A stretch of DNA of 64,000 bases from Lanius collurio (GCA_020086605.1 JACBWW010000008.1:15962720-16026719); one strand, 5' to 3'. Shown: positions 36,441 to 51,600, counted from the first letter of the stretch. The notes: generated by a model from the sequence alone, not told the origin. Numbers and translations: made by a program.

Positions 36441-36784
36441 TGTTCTAACTTCATTCCACAAAGCTTTCCCCAGGCAAACTGCTGGGCTTATTACTTTATA
36501 GAAATAAACCCACCAAGGAAGTCATGTGGATGTGTTGAAGTGGTAGACACAGGAGACAAAAATCCTGAAGAATGACAGACTAGCTACAGCCAGTCCTTAC
36601 CAGGAAATTGACATTAAATGTGTTCAGGTCCTTGCTGGAGACACTGGACTCTAGGCAAGCCAGAGAGTAGTAGACATGCTACTTTACCTGAAAAATTACA
36701 GGCTGCAGCCAGTTTTTCATAGCTTGCTAGCACAGAAGTGGATAACATAACAGTAAAGCTCTTACAGATATTTTCTGGCCTTTC

Positions 36785-37725
36785 CCAAACAGTAATCTGG
36801 GGCTGTGCCCAGAGAGTGGTGGGGAATGGTGCTGCATCCAGCTGGGCACCAGTCCCTAGCGATGTACCCCAGGGATCAGTGTCAGGGCCAGTCCTGCTTC
36901 ATATCTTTTCTGATGATCTGGATGAGGGGATTAAGTCTACCACAGCAAATTAGCAGATGACACCAAGATGGGTGGGAGTGTTGATCTGCTGGAGGGCAGG
37001 AGGGCTCTGCAGAGGGATCTAGACAGGCTGGATCGATGGGCCAAAGCCAACAATATGTGGCTTTGGCCCATAAAAGTGCCTGGTCCTGCACTTTGGTCAC
37101 AGCAACCCCCTGCAGTGCTGCAGGCTGGGGACAGAGTGGCTGGACAGCAGCCAGGCAGAAAGGGACCTGGGGGTACTGATTGACAGCAGCTGAACCTGAG
37201 CCAGGGTGTGCCCAGGTGGCGAGGCTGCACCTCGAATCCTGTGTTCAGTTCTGGGCTCCCCGGTTTAGGGAGGATTTGAGATGCTCAAACACAGCCAGAG
37301 GAGGGCAACAAGGCTGGTGAAGGGTCTGGAGCACAAACCTTGTGAAGAGCAGCTGAGGGATCTGGGGTTGCTTATCCTGGAAGAAAGGAGGCTCAGGGGA
37401 GACCTTATCACTCCCTACACCTGCCTGAGAGGAGGCTGTAGCCAGCTGGGAGTTGGTCTCTTCTCCCATGCACCCAGTGACAGGACAAGAGGACACAGCC
37501 TCAAGCTGTGCCAGGGGAAGTTTAAGTTTGACATTAGAAAATAATTTGTTACAGAAAGAGTGATTGGGCATTGGAATGGGCAGCCCAGGGAAGAATCCCT
37601 GGAGGAGTTTAAAAAAAGACTGGATGTGGCACTCAGTGCCATGGTTTATTTGATAAAGTGGTGCTAGGTCACAGATTGGACTTGATGATCTCCAAGGTCT
37701 TTTCCAACCTACTTGATTCTGTAAT
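36785..37725 (+). mobile_element. CR1 LINE, 3' end of ORF2 and 3' UTR
   Basis: Codons such as [20 protein letters not shown] (about 36860-36920) are the CR1 reverse-transcriptase motif region. Frameshifted pieces follow and the element ends with TTGATTCTGTAATTG. It is the longest CR1 copy in the window and clearly dead. Confidence 0.92.
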
Positions 37726-37729
37726 TGCT

Positions 37730-40700
37730 ACCATTTTCTGGTAGTGGTTCAAGCCAAGGTACTCAGCAATCAGCAACTGTTGCCTTTCTTGTGAGTTGTA
37801 ATTAAATAACTATTCTGGCATTCGTTCCATGTGTGTGGTTACTGAGTATTACCAGAATTAGGATCCGTAAGACACAATAATGCCCTTTTGGCATTACACC
37901 TGTGGTTGCACATTCAACATCTGGTGATTTGGTGTGTTGTGCAGTCTGGACATGAACTTGGCTACCATGACTTCCGCGTGTTATTTTCCGCGTGTACCTC
38001 CCCACTTTTGGAAAGGAAGCTACCTGTGTTTCTGCTACTTTTAATTATCATAGCTGTGTCAAAGAAGCTGCAATTGCCAATGCCCACATAACATAACATA
38101 GATGAGCTATTTATCTAGGCACAGACATATTGGAGCTTTTCAACACAACACAGGTCGGAACTTCATAATTCAAAAAGAAATAGCATATAGTCACATTGAA
38201 GTTCTAATGTGAAGTTCTAGTTACACTGGGTCATAAAAATGTTCTTCAAATGCTGTAAAGCATTTAAGAAAAAGTTAAGATAAAATTTACATTGAATGCA
38301 TTGGCTCAATGAAAATTAACATTACTATTAAAGATCCCACTGGGAAAAAGAATACAAATAACATAAGAGATTTTGTGGATGTTGAGAAAGTCCCTAGCAC
38401 CAAAACCAGTTAAAATAGTCCAGTAGCATGTGATTCTACTCACTTTGTTTCAATGTTCATTCAACCTTCATCAGAAGACCCTCTGGATTTCACAAAAACA
38501 AGTAAGAAAAGCAAAGGTATGGTAGTATACTTGGAGTCATCATATATAGGCTGTATTTCCATTGGAATGCTTGAGAAGTCTGCAGTTCCAAAAAGTGTGT
38601 GTGTACTCATAAATCCATTCTACAACTGCTCTGAAGCCATTTGCTCTAAGAATGCTTCTTACTCTGACATACATTAAGCATCAGACTTTCTTCTCTCTGT
38701 CTCCATATTTACCTACTCGAAGCTGCAGGGTTGCAGTTCTTTTTTAAGTGCTGGATCCACCAGATATTTTACTGACAAATAGTAGGTCTGTTTTGTTTGT
38801 AATACTGTATGTGACTCATTTTCTGCTCTCCAGACCTAATGAAAAGGGATGCTGATCCAAGGACACAGAGAAATAACACTGGAGACCCAGTCACAAGCGT
38901 AAAAGAATATTATTTTTTCAACTAATAAGGACAATTACATTTTGGTTTTGTTTGTTGTTGAGTTTTGGGGTGGTTTTTTTTTTTTAGTTTGGTGGTTATT
39001 TTATAATACTGTTTGGTTATTTGAAAGCTTCAAGGAGAAAAAAGGATGGCTTGGATGCTGATGCTGACAGAGCTCCAAGAATCAGGAAGGAAATGAAAGA
39101 CACTGGTTATCTCTCATTAACCCTTACACTTGCATTGTCTGTCCTTCCAGCAGCCCAATATGTCTCAGAAATGCAACCAGCTGGGCTGCCCACATGGCCC
39201 ACTTTTGCACACTGGCATCATGGTACTCTGCCTAATGCCATATTAGAGAATCCAACCTTACTATTCTCATCCCTTTTCTTCACTGGCAAAACTCTCATTG
39301 CAGTCATAAACTGCACTGCAGTAGGGACTGCAGAGCTCTGATTTACTTCATTTTCTCTTTATTTAGATAAAATATGAGCACCTTCCTGCTGTCAGACATT
39401 CTAATTTACTGTCCTCCCTCCAAAAAACCCCAGTTCAAACAAATATATTTTATCGATTAAGTAAGTGCATGTTTTTAATTCAAACCTCCAATGTAGATCA
39501 GTCTTAGACCCTGAGTGTTAGGGCTAGGCACCAGGTAATGATGGTAATGAACTGGACATAACATCCAAGTCCAAGCAAACCTATTTCAGATTTAACTAAA
39601 AAGGCCGTCACCTGTACATGTAGTATCTCCTATTAACATGTTATCAGGTATATCACATTCCAGTGCATTTTAGTAATTACTACTGCATTAGAGCACAAAA
39701 TTAGCAGTGGTAGAGTACTAAAAATAGTGGTGCTTTGCAGTAGGCTTGTAACAAAGCCTTTAGCACACTCAGTGTCTAAATATGCAGTATTTCAAACACT
39801 ACCTGAAATCTTACTGTGATAGCTCAGGAGGGGGTGCTCCAGCCCTGAGTTTTATACTACAGTGCAGCATAGCCTAACTTCCAGAAGATGCTCTTCCTAC
39901 GTCAGTAGAAACCTCTCAGGCAGCTGTTTTGCTGCGATATTGAACCCATAAGAGAGTTGTCTCAAGTGGGAATGTCTCCATAAGGTCAGTAAGAAAGACT
40001 CAGAGACTCCTATCTCTTTATGTGAACTGAAAAGATTATAAAGGTGGTAAACTGACTGAAATCTCAAGGGTTGTTTCTACATTATCAGTGTGGAAAAGTG
40101 AGGGGAAGAAAAGTGTTCCAAGGGTTTAGTCTGATTCTAACTTTTGTTTCCTTCTTTTAGGTCTGCTAATAAACTTCTTAGAGTCTTTTAAGTTTGTGCC
40201 TGCTTTGTTTTCTCCTAATTCTTATGTCACAGAGGTAAAATAAGTAAGTAAGAAATGATCTGAACAAAAGCACTACAATCAGCTATCACACTTTCTGAAA
40301 TTCTAGGACTGATTTTGGCTTAAATGTTTTTGTTTCTCCACTGTAATTCCCTCAACAAGCCTTCAGAGGCTTGAACCTTTCCTGGAGGCTTCTCTCTTGA
40401 GTCACACAACTGGTCCGTGTTCTCAGCAGTCAAGGCAACGCTTTCAAAATAAGGTACTGCTATAGTAAACCCAAGACTGTGATCTGGAAAGTCTTGGTAA
40501 GTGATACACAGAACCGTATTTTAAAAGGAGAACTTCCAGCTATTGTTTCAAAGTACTGTGCTGGAAAAGGTATCTTCTCAACAGCAGCACAGTGATCTAA
40601 AAGCAAGAACATCATGATCTTTCTGAAAAGCTTGTGTTAAAGGTTATAAATGCAGAGTAGTAAAGCTAAGTTTCTGTACAAGCACTAAATCAGAATCCTG

Positions 40701-43700
40701 CCTAAGCACCCATCTAGCAGCAGGGCCTCATTGCAAACTACTTTCATTCCTCTGTATAACACTGCAACCATTACAGTCATTAATCTTTCATGACTTACAC
40801 ATCTGGGCTTCCTATCCATCTCCAAGATACCTCAATTCGTAGTTCACAGTACACATGTTCACACCTTGGTAATACAAAAGAGAATGTAGAGACTGAACTA
40901 TAAACAGTACTCACCCTGCCCCCAAACTCCTCCTCCACCCAAACATTGTCACAGCTTCCAAGCAGCTAAGCATCAAGCAGCACTAAGTTTACATGGTATA
41001 AATAATCATCATATCCAGGGATGTCAGATCACTAACGTTAGGCATTTTATATCTCAAGGGTCTGCCTGTAAGTCAGAAGATGAATCAACAGTGGTACCAG
41101 CAGGCTTGGACAGTTACCTCTTTATAAAAGGAGACAGATCAGGAATGCGGCCTGACTGCTTTTATGTAGCTCTTGAAAACTATGATCTGGAAGGCTGACA
41201 CAGCTTCTAAAATAGTAATTCTTGTCTTTGTGGTCTTTATAAACTTCTATTAGTCTGTCTTGATAAAGAGCAAAAAGGCAAAACTTGCTAATCTTACAGG
41301 CAGAAGATGACAGAAACCATGAAATACGGTCACTTCAAAAGGGATATACTACTCTCTCCATTTGCAGTTATAAGCTGCTGTTGGAATAGTTACAGATCTG
41401 ACAGAAGAAAACAAAGCTATTTTACAAAGTAGTAGGAGTTATATGTTTTATTATCACCTACTGAATTACTACAGTTCATACAACTATAAACTTCCCTAGG
41501 CAAAAATGATCAAAAGGAATACATTAATTTATGCAACTCTTGGCTACTATATTTCACCTAGCCATAAAAGCACCACAAATGCCCATTTCTTATTCAGTCA
41601 GCGCAATGCAATGACCCAGATCTAACACTTTCTTCCATCAGAAGATTCTGAAGTATACTTCAAGTCAATTAATTCAGCATTGACACACTTTGGCTGAACA
41701 GAGTAGAGTACTCCAAGTTCGGATACAAAATTAGAAGAGTGAAGAACAGAATATTACAGTGACTTACTGCGTCCCCCACATTATCTGAGAAATGGCCCTA
41801 TAAAGCAGCAGCCCAGGATCATACCAGGATCATACCATAACACACAGCTGTCATCTATCCACTCTCTTTGAAACCAAATATAACAAAAAAACCATATCAC
41901 AATTCTGAAGATCATAGTGAATCACATTATCTCCTTACTGATAGAAATGAAATTTGGATAGACCAATTAACATTTTTAACAATTTACATTTCCTATGACA
42001 ATGAGTACCACAGCGGCTGGTCCCGCTACTCTGTAATATGATTTTGAACCACTGCAAAGTTATCTCAATGTGTTTCTCAGATCTGTTTTTTCCCTGCTTT
42101 CAGAGAGAGGAACAGCATGTGAAACGCACTTCGCCAGACCACAGGCATGGTGACTAAATCAACTGTGGTGACTAAATCAGTGGGAGCTAAGCCAGCCCTG
42201 AGCCAGCCAGCCAGCTAAAATGATCTCAGACATCACAAGAGCAGATCACTCGTGAGCAAGTTAGTCTGTTGAGAAGCACATCTCAAACTATTGCTCCTTA
42301 ATCAGTGCTATTTAGAAGCTTACAAATTATACAAAGCAACTGAGAAGCACTGGCATGGAGAATTTTGGTAGGAAAACATCCATGGCAATAAATTGATAGG
42401 TAAGGTTATTGTCAGAAGCTCTGCTTGAACTCCTGACTCCTACTTTGCCATAGTCTTCTATACAGTCACATTTACTAATTTACCATTTGAAAGTGAGGCT
42501 CTCTGGCGAAACTATGGAAGCTTCCTCTGCAGAAGAAAATCAAGGGATTCAGAAGGCTCCTCTGTAACTAAACAGTGATGATATATTAAATTACTTAACC
42601 CCTTACCACCCTTCCTTTAACACTCTTGTCAGTATCAGTACAACAGACTTAGTTTCAAAGCACTTGACTCTAGGGCAGATAAAGCCAAAAAAGAAAAAGA
42701 AAAAAAAAAATGGAGAAGAGAGAGAATTGTAGAGTCATTTGTTATATCTCATCTAAATTTAGTGGAAGTGAGTTTATGACACCATTAGAAATTTGGGACA
42801 TGGTTTATTTATGAAAATAACAACAACATAATAGCATTTAACATTTCTTTACATGTACCATTTTCATAGTTGCTTCATTAATGCAAAAATATACTCTACC
42901 AACATAGCACAAATGTGGTTACCTGGTAATTAAACTTTGAATACCTGCATTATTAACAGAAATGCCAAACTTAGAGAAGGAAAACAGTATTTTTGCTGCT
43001 GTAGTGCTTAGGTTCCTCAGGTTTATCTGAACCCAGACAATGATAGATGCAATCTGTGAGTAACAAATTAGACACAGCTCCCATATCAGGGGAGAAAATA
43101 CCAGAAAGGACCCACTGACAGGCCACACAATCTGTGAATGTCAAATTACTCTCTTGATCTTTCTGGGCCAAATCAGTCATTCTTTTGATTGTTATGTAAA
43201 TGATGGCTTTTCAAAGTAGCAATTTCTAAGTGCCCCATGATTTACTCATCAGTGCAGTAGCAGTTCTAAATCCTTGCTCTAGAGAAAGAGTAGAGCAACA
43301 ACTTCTTCTAAGAAAGCCAGTTAACCAGCAGCCTTATTAAGGATATCAAGAACTGCATGAAAGGGAGATGAATTATTCTTTTACCATTGCAGTTAAGTCT
43401 TTCAGGCCAAAAAAGACACATACAGCCTTTTCAATGGAAAAAGAATAGTTTCATTAACAACTAGTATTGAATACACTTTGTACACCAAAAATCTCTGATC
43501 TCACATCAAATGTGGTACTAGCTGAACATAAAAAAGTAACAATTTTTTTTTTAAGAGTGCAAGTTGAAACTTTCCAGAATAGTAAAAAGAGCTAAAAACC
43601 TATTTTTTACTGTCCATGTGCTGCTGTACTAAGCTCAACAATCTTAAAACTGTCATGACAATTAAAAAAAAAAAAAAATTGTCCTCTTGGATAGTAAGAG

Positions 43701-44705
43701 TTCACATGTCTAGAGCACACTGAAAACTGAAGTTGGTAGAGAGCTTCTCAACTATAGTATTTACTTAAACAATACAGAAGTGAAGTGGTAACAGCGTCAT
43801 CTCCTCAAACTAGAGGGAAAGTTGCTGCCTCCACACATTAAGAAGCTAATTAAACTGTATTACATTGAATACGAAAGAAACTCTTGTGCCAATGTGTTTC
43901 CATTCTGCAACAGGACTTACCTACAAATGAGGCAGGCTTGAGTTAGAAATAAACATAAACACTGCACGCCATGACATTTTTTAAGCCTAAAATTAAACAG
44001 AGGAAAGTGTGGTTCTCTTGCATTAAAAAAAAATCCTTTTGTACAGTGCTTTTACTTTCAATATAATTTTAATTACATTTTTCAACATATAAAAATAAAG
44101 CTAAAGTACAAGCTGAAAACTTCTGTTTATGTATTAGCAAACAAAATTAAATTTTAGATTCTCTTTATGCACTAACACTTAATGATATCTACATATACTC
44201 TCCACACTCCAGTCTCTGGTGGGAAAACTACATCTCTTTGAACTAAATGTCTACTGGTTGACATTATTTTAGTCATTTACAGATTTCAGCATTTATGCCA
44301 CTAAGTAAATTTTTCACTTTTAAAATTATGATAACACCAAAGGCAATATGTGACTGCTATAAAATGCAAAGTACCACCAAGTGGCATATGACCTAGATAA
44401 TGATTCAGAATTCACACCTTAAAGATTGTTTTATCACTATAATGCTATTATCACACTAACATTTTAAAAAGATTATTTTGGATTTTTTTTCCCCTCTAAC
44501 AACACATGAGCTCTGATCTTGGTTCATTACAAAAGTGATGCAGAGATGCTTTAGACCTAAAAGTAGACAATACACACATCACTATGGCATTACTGCTTGC
44601 AAAGGTTACACATATGAATGAAAAATAAGTAAGTAAGACTGGCGATATGTATAGAGTAATTTATAACATACAAAGCAGGCTTTACTTACTAGCTCTTTCT
44701 TAGAC

Positions 44706-44739
<34 letters not shown>

Positions 44740-47636
44740 CATAATTCCTAATCTAGTAACTATTGCAAAATACCAGTACAAGCTAAGGGCAAAGGAAAGA
44801 AGCTACTATGTAACACATCTGAAGAGTTTCAAAGCAGTGCCTTAGATGTACCTAAGAGAACAGTAGTAAGCAATGCAAAGCATGCTACAGACTATCAAAT
44901 TTAACTTCCTTGCAGCAGAGTAAACACGAGGAAGTGTCCACACCCCATTTCAGAATCGAAGCTGTACACAGGTTGCTGTCAGCCAGCCAATATAAAGCTT
45001 GTTCAGACACATCTATCCGAAACTGCCATCAAAAAGATTAGGTGATTAAGGAATAGGCAAAACCCACATCTCACCAATTTCCCAAGTATTCTTCAGATAT
45101 TTCTAGTTCCTAACCAAGTGCTTTTATTATCCCCAATTCCAGTTCTGACACATGAAAACTAAGAATTCTTTACATACCATACACTACTATTAGTGTCTGC
45201 AAATAAAATTCCATGCCTCACACCTTTGTAAATCCACTGACTTTGATGAAATCATCTGAGCCACAGCCACTTCTACTTTGAGCTTAACATCCTGTTCCAT
45301 CCACCAAGAAGTTCTCTTTTACTACCTTCTTTTTTCAGAATGTAAGGAAAAATCCTGTCTGCTACCCAGAATCCTGTTGGGAAATAGCTACAGGCACTAA
45401 TGGCAGCTTATGTTTATGTGCTGTATGTGATCTTAGCAAAATGGCACCAGATGATCACTCTTCTGAGCAATTACATTTTCAAGTAAGGGCCGATTCATAT
45501 GAAACTGAAAACAATACAGCTGTCATGAACTATGCTGTTGTCAAAACCTCCACCCAAGTTAAACCCATTTATAAAGTGCAAAACCAAATTATCTGACACA
45601 GTAGCTCAGCACACAAGCTTGTTAATGATAAAGGCAATGGACTTCCTATGGAAGGCAGACACATTCAGTGGGTGATGCACTCAATCCTGTAGGAGCAGGA
45701 TGGAACTTTATTAGTGTGCTATGCTATCAGTTTATAAGTGAGCTACCCTCTGCAGAGATAAGCATTTTTCAGAGTAACAGTTCTCCAGGAGTGGCTTTTT
45801 AGGAACACCTGATTAGAAGTGACAGATAATAACTACCTCACAGATCTGCACAGCATTTACAAAGCAAAACCAGAAAATACAGTACTTGCAAGAAAACACA
45901 ACCTGAGGAGGGGAGAAAACGTGTGTATTTGGTGACTGGTGGTTTTGGTTGATTTTTTTCCTTAAAAAACCAACCAACAAAACCAACCAAAAAAACCCCC
46001 TAAAAACCCCAAGACACTTTTTGTAAGGAAATCATAACTAACATACAATATAATAATGTGCGGCATATAGCCTCACACACGGGATAAACTAGCAAGTAGT
46101 AAGTTAAAGGCTGCCATTCATAACAATTAACTTCCAAAGGCATGTTTCTTAAGCTAAGTGTACACAATCTTTTACATATTTTGCAACTAATACATCACAG
46201 AGACATGCTATTTCAGGTTAACAAAACTCAAGAAATCAAACTAATACCAGCTAAAACATGATACACTGAAAGAATTCTAGCTCTTCCCAAAGGAGAAACT
46301 TAGCTTTTCAAAGACACTATAAATAATACATGTATATTTTCACTAGTATCCCCATTTCAAATGGAAGAAGCTCTATGAATAAGACCAGGTGGTCTAAAAA
46401 TATTCCTTTAATAAGTATGTACCAGCAGAAACTTCCCTCTAAAATACTTACTTTATTAGTGAAATGGTACCAAAGATAACAAGTATACAAACAGTCTCTT
46501 TGCTCTATGCTACTTACACATCATAAATAAGACAGCTGCTGTTGCAAGACACAATCTTTCACAGTCTTCCTGTAAGCATACAGATTTTTTTATTCTTTTA
46601 TCAGAATTAGCTGTTTACCAGCCAACAGCACGTGGCTTAAACATCACAAAAATGGCTGTTCTATACTTTACATGGTAAAGCATTTTCTGTTGTCTTAAAT
46701 GTACACAGTGGCAAGAACATTAAATCTTATTGAAAATGTGGAGTGATTAAGCAGCTTAGCTTCACAATCAAATTGGATTTCATTATCTTAGGAGCTGGGC
46801 AAAGTAATATGCTTTCCTTCCACTAAAAAAATTAACTACGCAGAGGAAAAGTAAAACAAATAGAAAGCAAATAGCCAATACACTTAATTTTTTATTTTAA
46901 CTGAAAGAATTAACACTTCCCATGAGGTAAGGCAATTAAGTAATTTGATTGCATTAAGTTGTACTAAAAATAATCTATGTGATTTTAGGTATAATAATGT
47001 CTTAAAAGCATAACTTATCAGAAATCTCATGTAACCAATTAAACTAGTTCAGAGAACACAGCCATGTTTTGCCTTGACAAAAATACTTCTTACATGCTTT
47101 CTCCACAAAAAATGAAAAAAGAATCTCTACTGTGTAAGCCCTATGTATATTAGAACTTTCCTCCTCAAATTATTTATCCCCCATTTCTTCGCATGCCATT
47201 CCTTTTATGCAGCCCAACAGGTATCAGAGAAAAATAACTGAGAGGTAACAATTAAGGCCTTCCAAATGTATATCAAATGTCTTAAGGGCTTTCTTTGATG
47301 CAGGTAATCAGAGCACATTTTGTATTCAGCTACTACTTTTGTACAGTGGTGATCCCCAAATTACATCTTTCCTCTTATTTATAAATCTCTTCTAAGAATA
47401 AAAAATAAAAGTAAAATGGAGCTTCAGTATTTTAACAAGTGACTCAAGCAACTGTTCTGGTAAGTCACTTGCACTCCTGTCTACAGTATAGTGGTGGCAA
47501 AGTAGCAAGAAGAGATCATATAAGATTTAGCTGAACATGTGTAACAGCACATATACATTTCTAGAAAATACCACATTTTAAGAAGGCACTAAAGCTTCTG
47601 CTTGTGCTCCCATATTTTTTTAACAAAAAAGAAAAA
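37730..47636. other. AT-rich intergenic stretch between the two genes
   Basis: About 10 kb with no recognisable exon, RNA gene or complete element. It holds A runs, including 30 A at 44707-44736, and an A/C-rich patch near 45970-46010. The right part may be distal SREK1 3' UTR. Short ORFs here are unconvincing. Confidence 0.45.
44707..44736 (+). repeat. Poly-A tract, 30 bases
   Basis: An unbroken A run on the plus strand. No retrogene or SINE body is visible to its left. Confidence 0.9.
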
Positions 47637-48537
47637 TTTATTTTCTTAATGGCACCTGTACTATTTTCAGCTGAACAGACACACTGCAGTACATTTCAAA
47701 ACAAAGCTCTAAGTTCTGGTATCATCATACAGATGTGCTCACTTCTCTAAGGACAAAGAAAACAACAAAACAAAGCAACTCCAAAACAATCCTGGTAAGC
47801 TAACCTAATACCTATAACATGGCAATGTTCCTTTTAGGAACAGAAAAAGCGCATGCATTGTTCAAACACTTTAAAAAAAATATTAATTTCAGGGATATTA
47901 GTAAGAAATTATGTTAAATAATAAACCCTAAGAATCTCAAGCAGTGAGCAAATGAAAAACATACTAATCTGTGAGTATTTAACATAAGAACAGTAAAACT
48001 GCATTTATGCTTAAATCTCCTTTCCCTACAGTTGTCATTTACAAGGAAAGAAAGAGTGTATATTTATGCACCATTTTCAAGCACATCAAACAGCACACAT
48101 GGAAGTTTTTGCAAAATTTTTAACCTACAGGGCAAAACAATACAAACGCCATCAACAAGCAGTATTTTAAACAACCTTCAATGCATATCTTCAGCTTTTT
48201 TTGGGAAGTACAGGTTTACATCTTTCAGTTTCTAGTTATTTGTAACAGCTTATAGCAAAACTTAACATAAATCATTTTACAAGTACAGCTATCATGGAAA
48301 TGCATGGATTTTCAGAGATGAATAGCTCTGATGGCATCTGCCTTTTCATGGTATAACTACTGGTCTGTGCTATCTTGCTTTACAGCAAGAAGACAACAAA
48401 GCTATCACAAGAATTAGAGGAACTACTAGTACTATCAACACGTTCAGGTTGATTGCTTTTACATTTTCTTCCTCATTCTGGGAAATAAAATGCTTTGGAT
48501 TTCATTCCTTAGTTGAATTGTAAGTCCATTCTTTGCT
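47637..48537 (-). other. SREK1: Probable proximal SREK1 3' UTR
   Basis: The sequence downstream of the stop on the minus strand is AT-rich and repeat-free. The first clear AATAAA on that strand is at 47642-47637. Other minus-strand copies occur at about 46452, 45706, 45124 and 42804, so the true 3' end may lie several kilobases further left. Confidence 0.4.
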
Positions 48538-48690
48538 TTAAACCTCTTCCATTTTAATTGAGAGGTTTTCTTCATTTGGTTGACAGTTCCCGTTCTGTTG
48601 TAGCTTGACTTCATCTGTCCTTTGTGTATCTCTATTGTCTACTTCCTTGTCAGTCTCTGCATTCTGATCTTCTTTATTGGTATCTTTGTC
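48538..48690 (-). CDS. SREK1: SREK1 last coding exon and stop
   Basis: The exon follows TCTTTGGTAG. It encodes 50 residues ending NEENLSIKMEEV before TAA at 48540-48538. The human protein ends with a closely similar NEENLSTKTEAV. The start of the segment is acidic (DKDTNKEDQNAETDKEVD). Confidence 0.95.
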   Translation of the reverse strand, partial: DKDTNKEDQNAETDKEVDNRDTQRTDEVKLQQNGNCQPNEENLSIKMEEV

Positions 48691-51600
48691 CTACCAAAGA
48701 TAAAATTATTTGACAACAAAATAATATTCTTAGCATTATAGGCTATGAATTCTAACCAGCTCTTGGCGATTTTATTGTTTCAATTTTTACATATCTATCT
48801 TGTCTCTGCAAATTTTAGAATAGAGGTGTGAGCTTTTCTGCCCCCTCCCCACTCTTTTTTTAAAATTAGCTTTCTTTTCAGTTGGCTGAAGTTAGGCACT
48901 TGTAACAACTCATCACCCAAGAAATTATGCCATAAAGTGATCTGTCTTTATTAACGATAGTCAGACAAAACAGAAAAAGCAGCACCATGAAACATATGAG
49001 AAACAGTTCCAGAAATGAAGATTTTACCAACATTTTTTAAATAGAACTTTTTAAATAGAATTTTTTTTTTCTTTTGTCACATGTCTGATGCATTTTAAGG
49101 GAGTTCATGGGTAAGATACTTACTTAAGCCTTTCAACAGTCACCTAAACAAGGTGTTTTGTAACAGTTGAATAATTTCAAGCACAACAAACTACTCTTTA
49201 AAGGCGTGCTGCTATTCAAATTCTAAGATTAAACAATTTGAAGACATTTCCTTTCTTAATTGCAGTACCTTCTATTTTGCAGGGGAAAATCCTATACCAC
49301 TCTTTCACAACTCTTCAACTTCACTCCTACAGAATCCAATATACAGACCAGGACCAAATCAGTGAGGGAGAGTTTGAGCTACAGTCAGTTTATTCAAAAA
49401 GTAATCTTTTCCATTTGACAGTCAAGCCACTCCTGAATACTGCTAATTAGTTAATGGCCTGCCAGGTCCTAAGAGTAGGGGGCAGGCATGTCCTCACATA
49501 GGGCACACAACAGGAAAGAGAAACAAGGTGTTTCCGTAACCTAAGCACACAAACTCCTACAGGTCAACTGAAGTTCAAATATGTAGACTTAACTGGTCTA
49601 CTAACCCTAACTAGTAACACTAAACTCAAATGGCACTGATTTGGTAAGGAATAGGAGAAAAAGAAGGCAGGAGTAAAAGAAAGAAAAAGTAAAGCGAGAA
49701 CTTCAATAATAACTTCATTACGACTTCACTCTGCTGATCACTTGGTCACACAAACTTACCTTTGAAGTAGTGGTGCTTTTGTCAGATTTCTCCTTTCCCT
49801 CTTTTTCTTTACTACTTTTTTTCTTGGAAGTGGAGCGTTCTCTCTCTCTTCTTTCATTATTTGTATCTCTTTCTCTTTTTTTTTCTTTCTTGTTTCTGTT
49901 TCAGAAATTTTTTATTCAAATTAGGATTTGATCCAACTACAACAAATTTCAAACCACTTGAATGCAAACTAAACTCCCAGCATGGACTTTCAAAAACCCT
50001 CACAAAATTTAACAAAAAAAAACCCTCCGCAAAGACAATGGGATTTTTTTTTTTTGCTGAAGAGAGCTAAACAGTGCATATGACCAGTACACACTGTATT
50101 TGCAAAGAAAAAAGCAAAATGAATCTGTATCAGATGAAGGGATTTTATTGATTTGAAGCAATTTGCAAAGCTGATTGATTTGAAACTGTCATTGAAAGAA
50201 TACCAGAGCTCAAATTGGTTAAAGTTTTGAGTTTTAAATTAAAACTGAATCATACTGACCAACTGAAAGAATCCAAAATCATTAGTGAAAAGGCAGTAGA
50301 ACAGAGAAAATACTATAAATCCTTCCTTTTTTACTCATCATTAACTTCTATATTTACACCAAACCAACCTTCTCGGAGAAGGAGTTCGTGAAGACTTTCT
50401 TTTTGCTGTTTTTGATGTTTTAGGAGACTTGGAGTGACTTCTACTCTTCCTTTTACGCCTTTCTCTACAGGACCAAAAAATTCAAGATCATCAAAACCCA
50501 AAAATAATAAACTCAAAAGAGATAAAAAGAGAAAGCTCTTACAATGTGTTAACATATCTACTGAATTTAACAGTCCTTATTACCAACAAAATATGAACTG
50601 TAAAACCTAAAAAACATTGTATGCTTCAGTTTCGTGGGAAAGGCAAGGCTGCAAGTAGGAAAAAAAAAAGCTGTGTCCTTTCAAAACTTTTTTTAAAATC
50701 ATTACCTTGGTAACAATGGAAACACATTGAATCCGGTAATCCTGTATCAGTTAAGAGTTTCTTCAGTCAAGAAAACAATTCAATTAAATGAAGTGCCATA
50801 TTAAGACAAATGGTATAACTCAAGCAGTATGAATTTCAAAATTTAACATTACAACCTGCAGATCACTGCAACTTCAGTTTAACCTGACTGAAATTTAATT
50901 CCTAAATACACAAGTTAGAATTAGTTGGTTTAGCCCAAGCTGTTGTCAACATCAGGATAAATAAAATCTGTTGTTTTTCTAGTGGTCCTTGCTTAGCAAC
51001 CACAATGTTATCACGCTAACACATGGAAAAGCCTGAACTGTTTTACAGAGCAGCTGTTTTACATAGCTTTATGGAGTTTCCTGAAGTTGCCATTATGGGG
51101 TGTGATCTTGCATAGAACAAAAACATTATAAACTGGTCATTTATACTGCAGCATACGTTAAATTAAAGCAAAAACTGAGCCAGTACAACTTCATTCAACA
51201 CAAATGCAGAACCCATCTGCCAAAATAAGACAATTCTTTTCCTATCAACTCTTTGTACAGCAGGAAAAGCATATTGGAAGAACATCAAAGAAAAAGAGAA
51301 ATTTAAAACTTACTTCTAGATACAGCACAAAAGCTACATTTATGGGTAACAGCTTTTGCAATTTGTGAATATTTAAATATTCAATGTTTAGAAAAGCCAA
51401 GAAAACAAAACTTATTAGATAAAAAACAAAAGGACACATTAAATTATGGCCAGTATCACTACATGGATCGATACTCTGACACTATAAGTCTACTCTGACT
51501 GGTCTGGTTTTGGCCAGGATAATTTTCTTTCTACTAACCAGCATGGTACTGAGTTTTGGATTCAGTATGACAGTGATGTTGAAAATACACTGATGTTTTA

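Noticed and set aside
36738..37571. ORF cluster on both strands
   Set aside because: It reflects a decayed CR1 copy with frameshifts.
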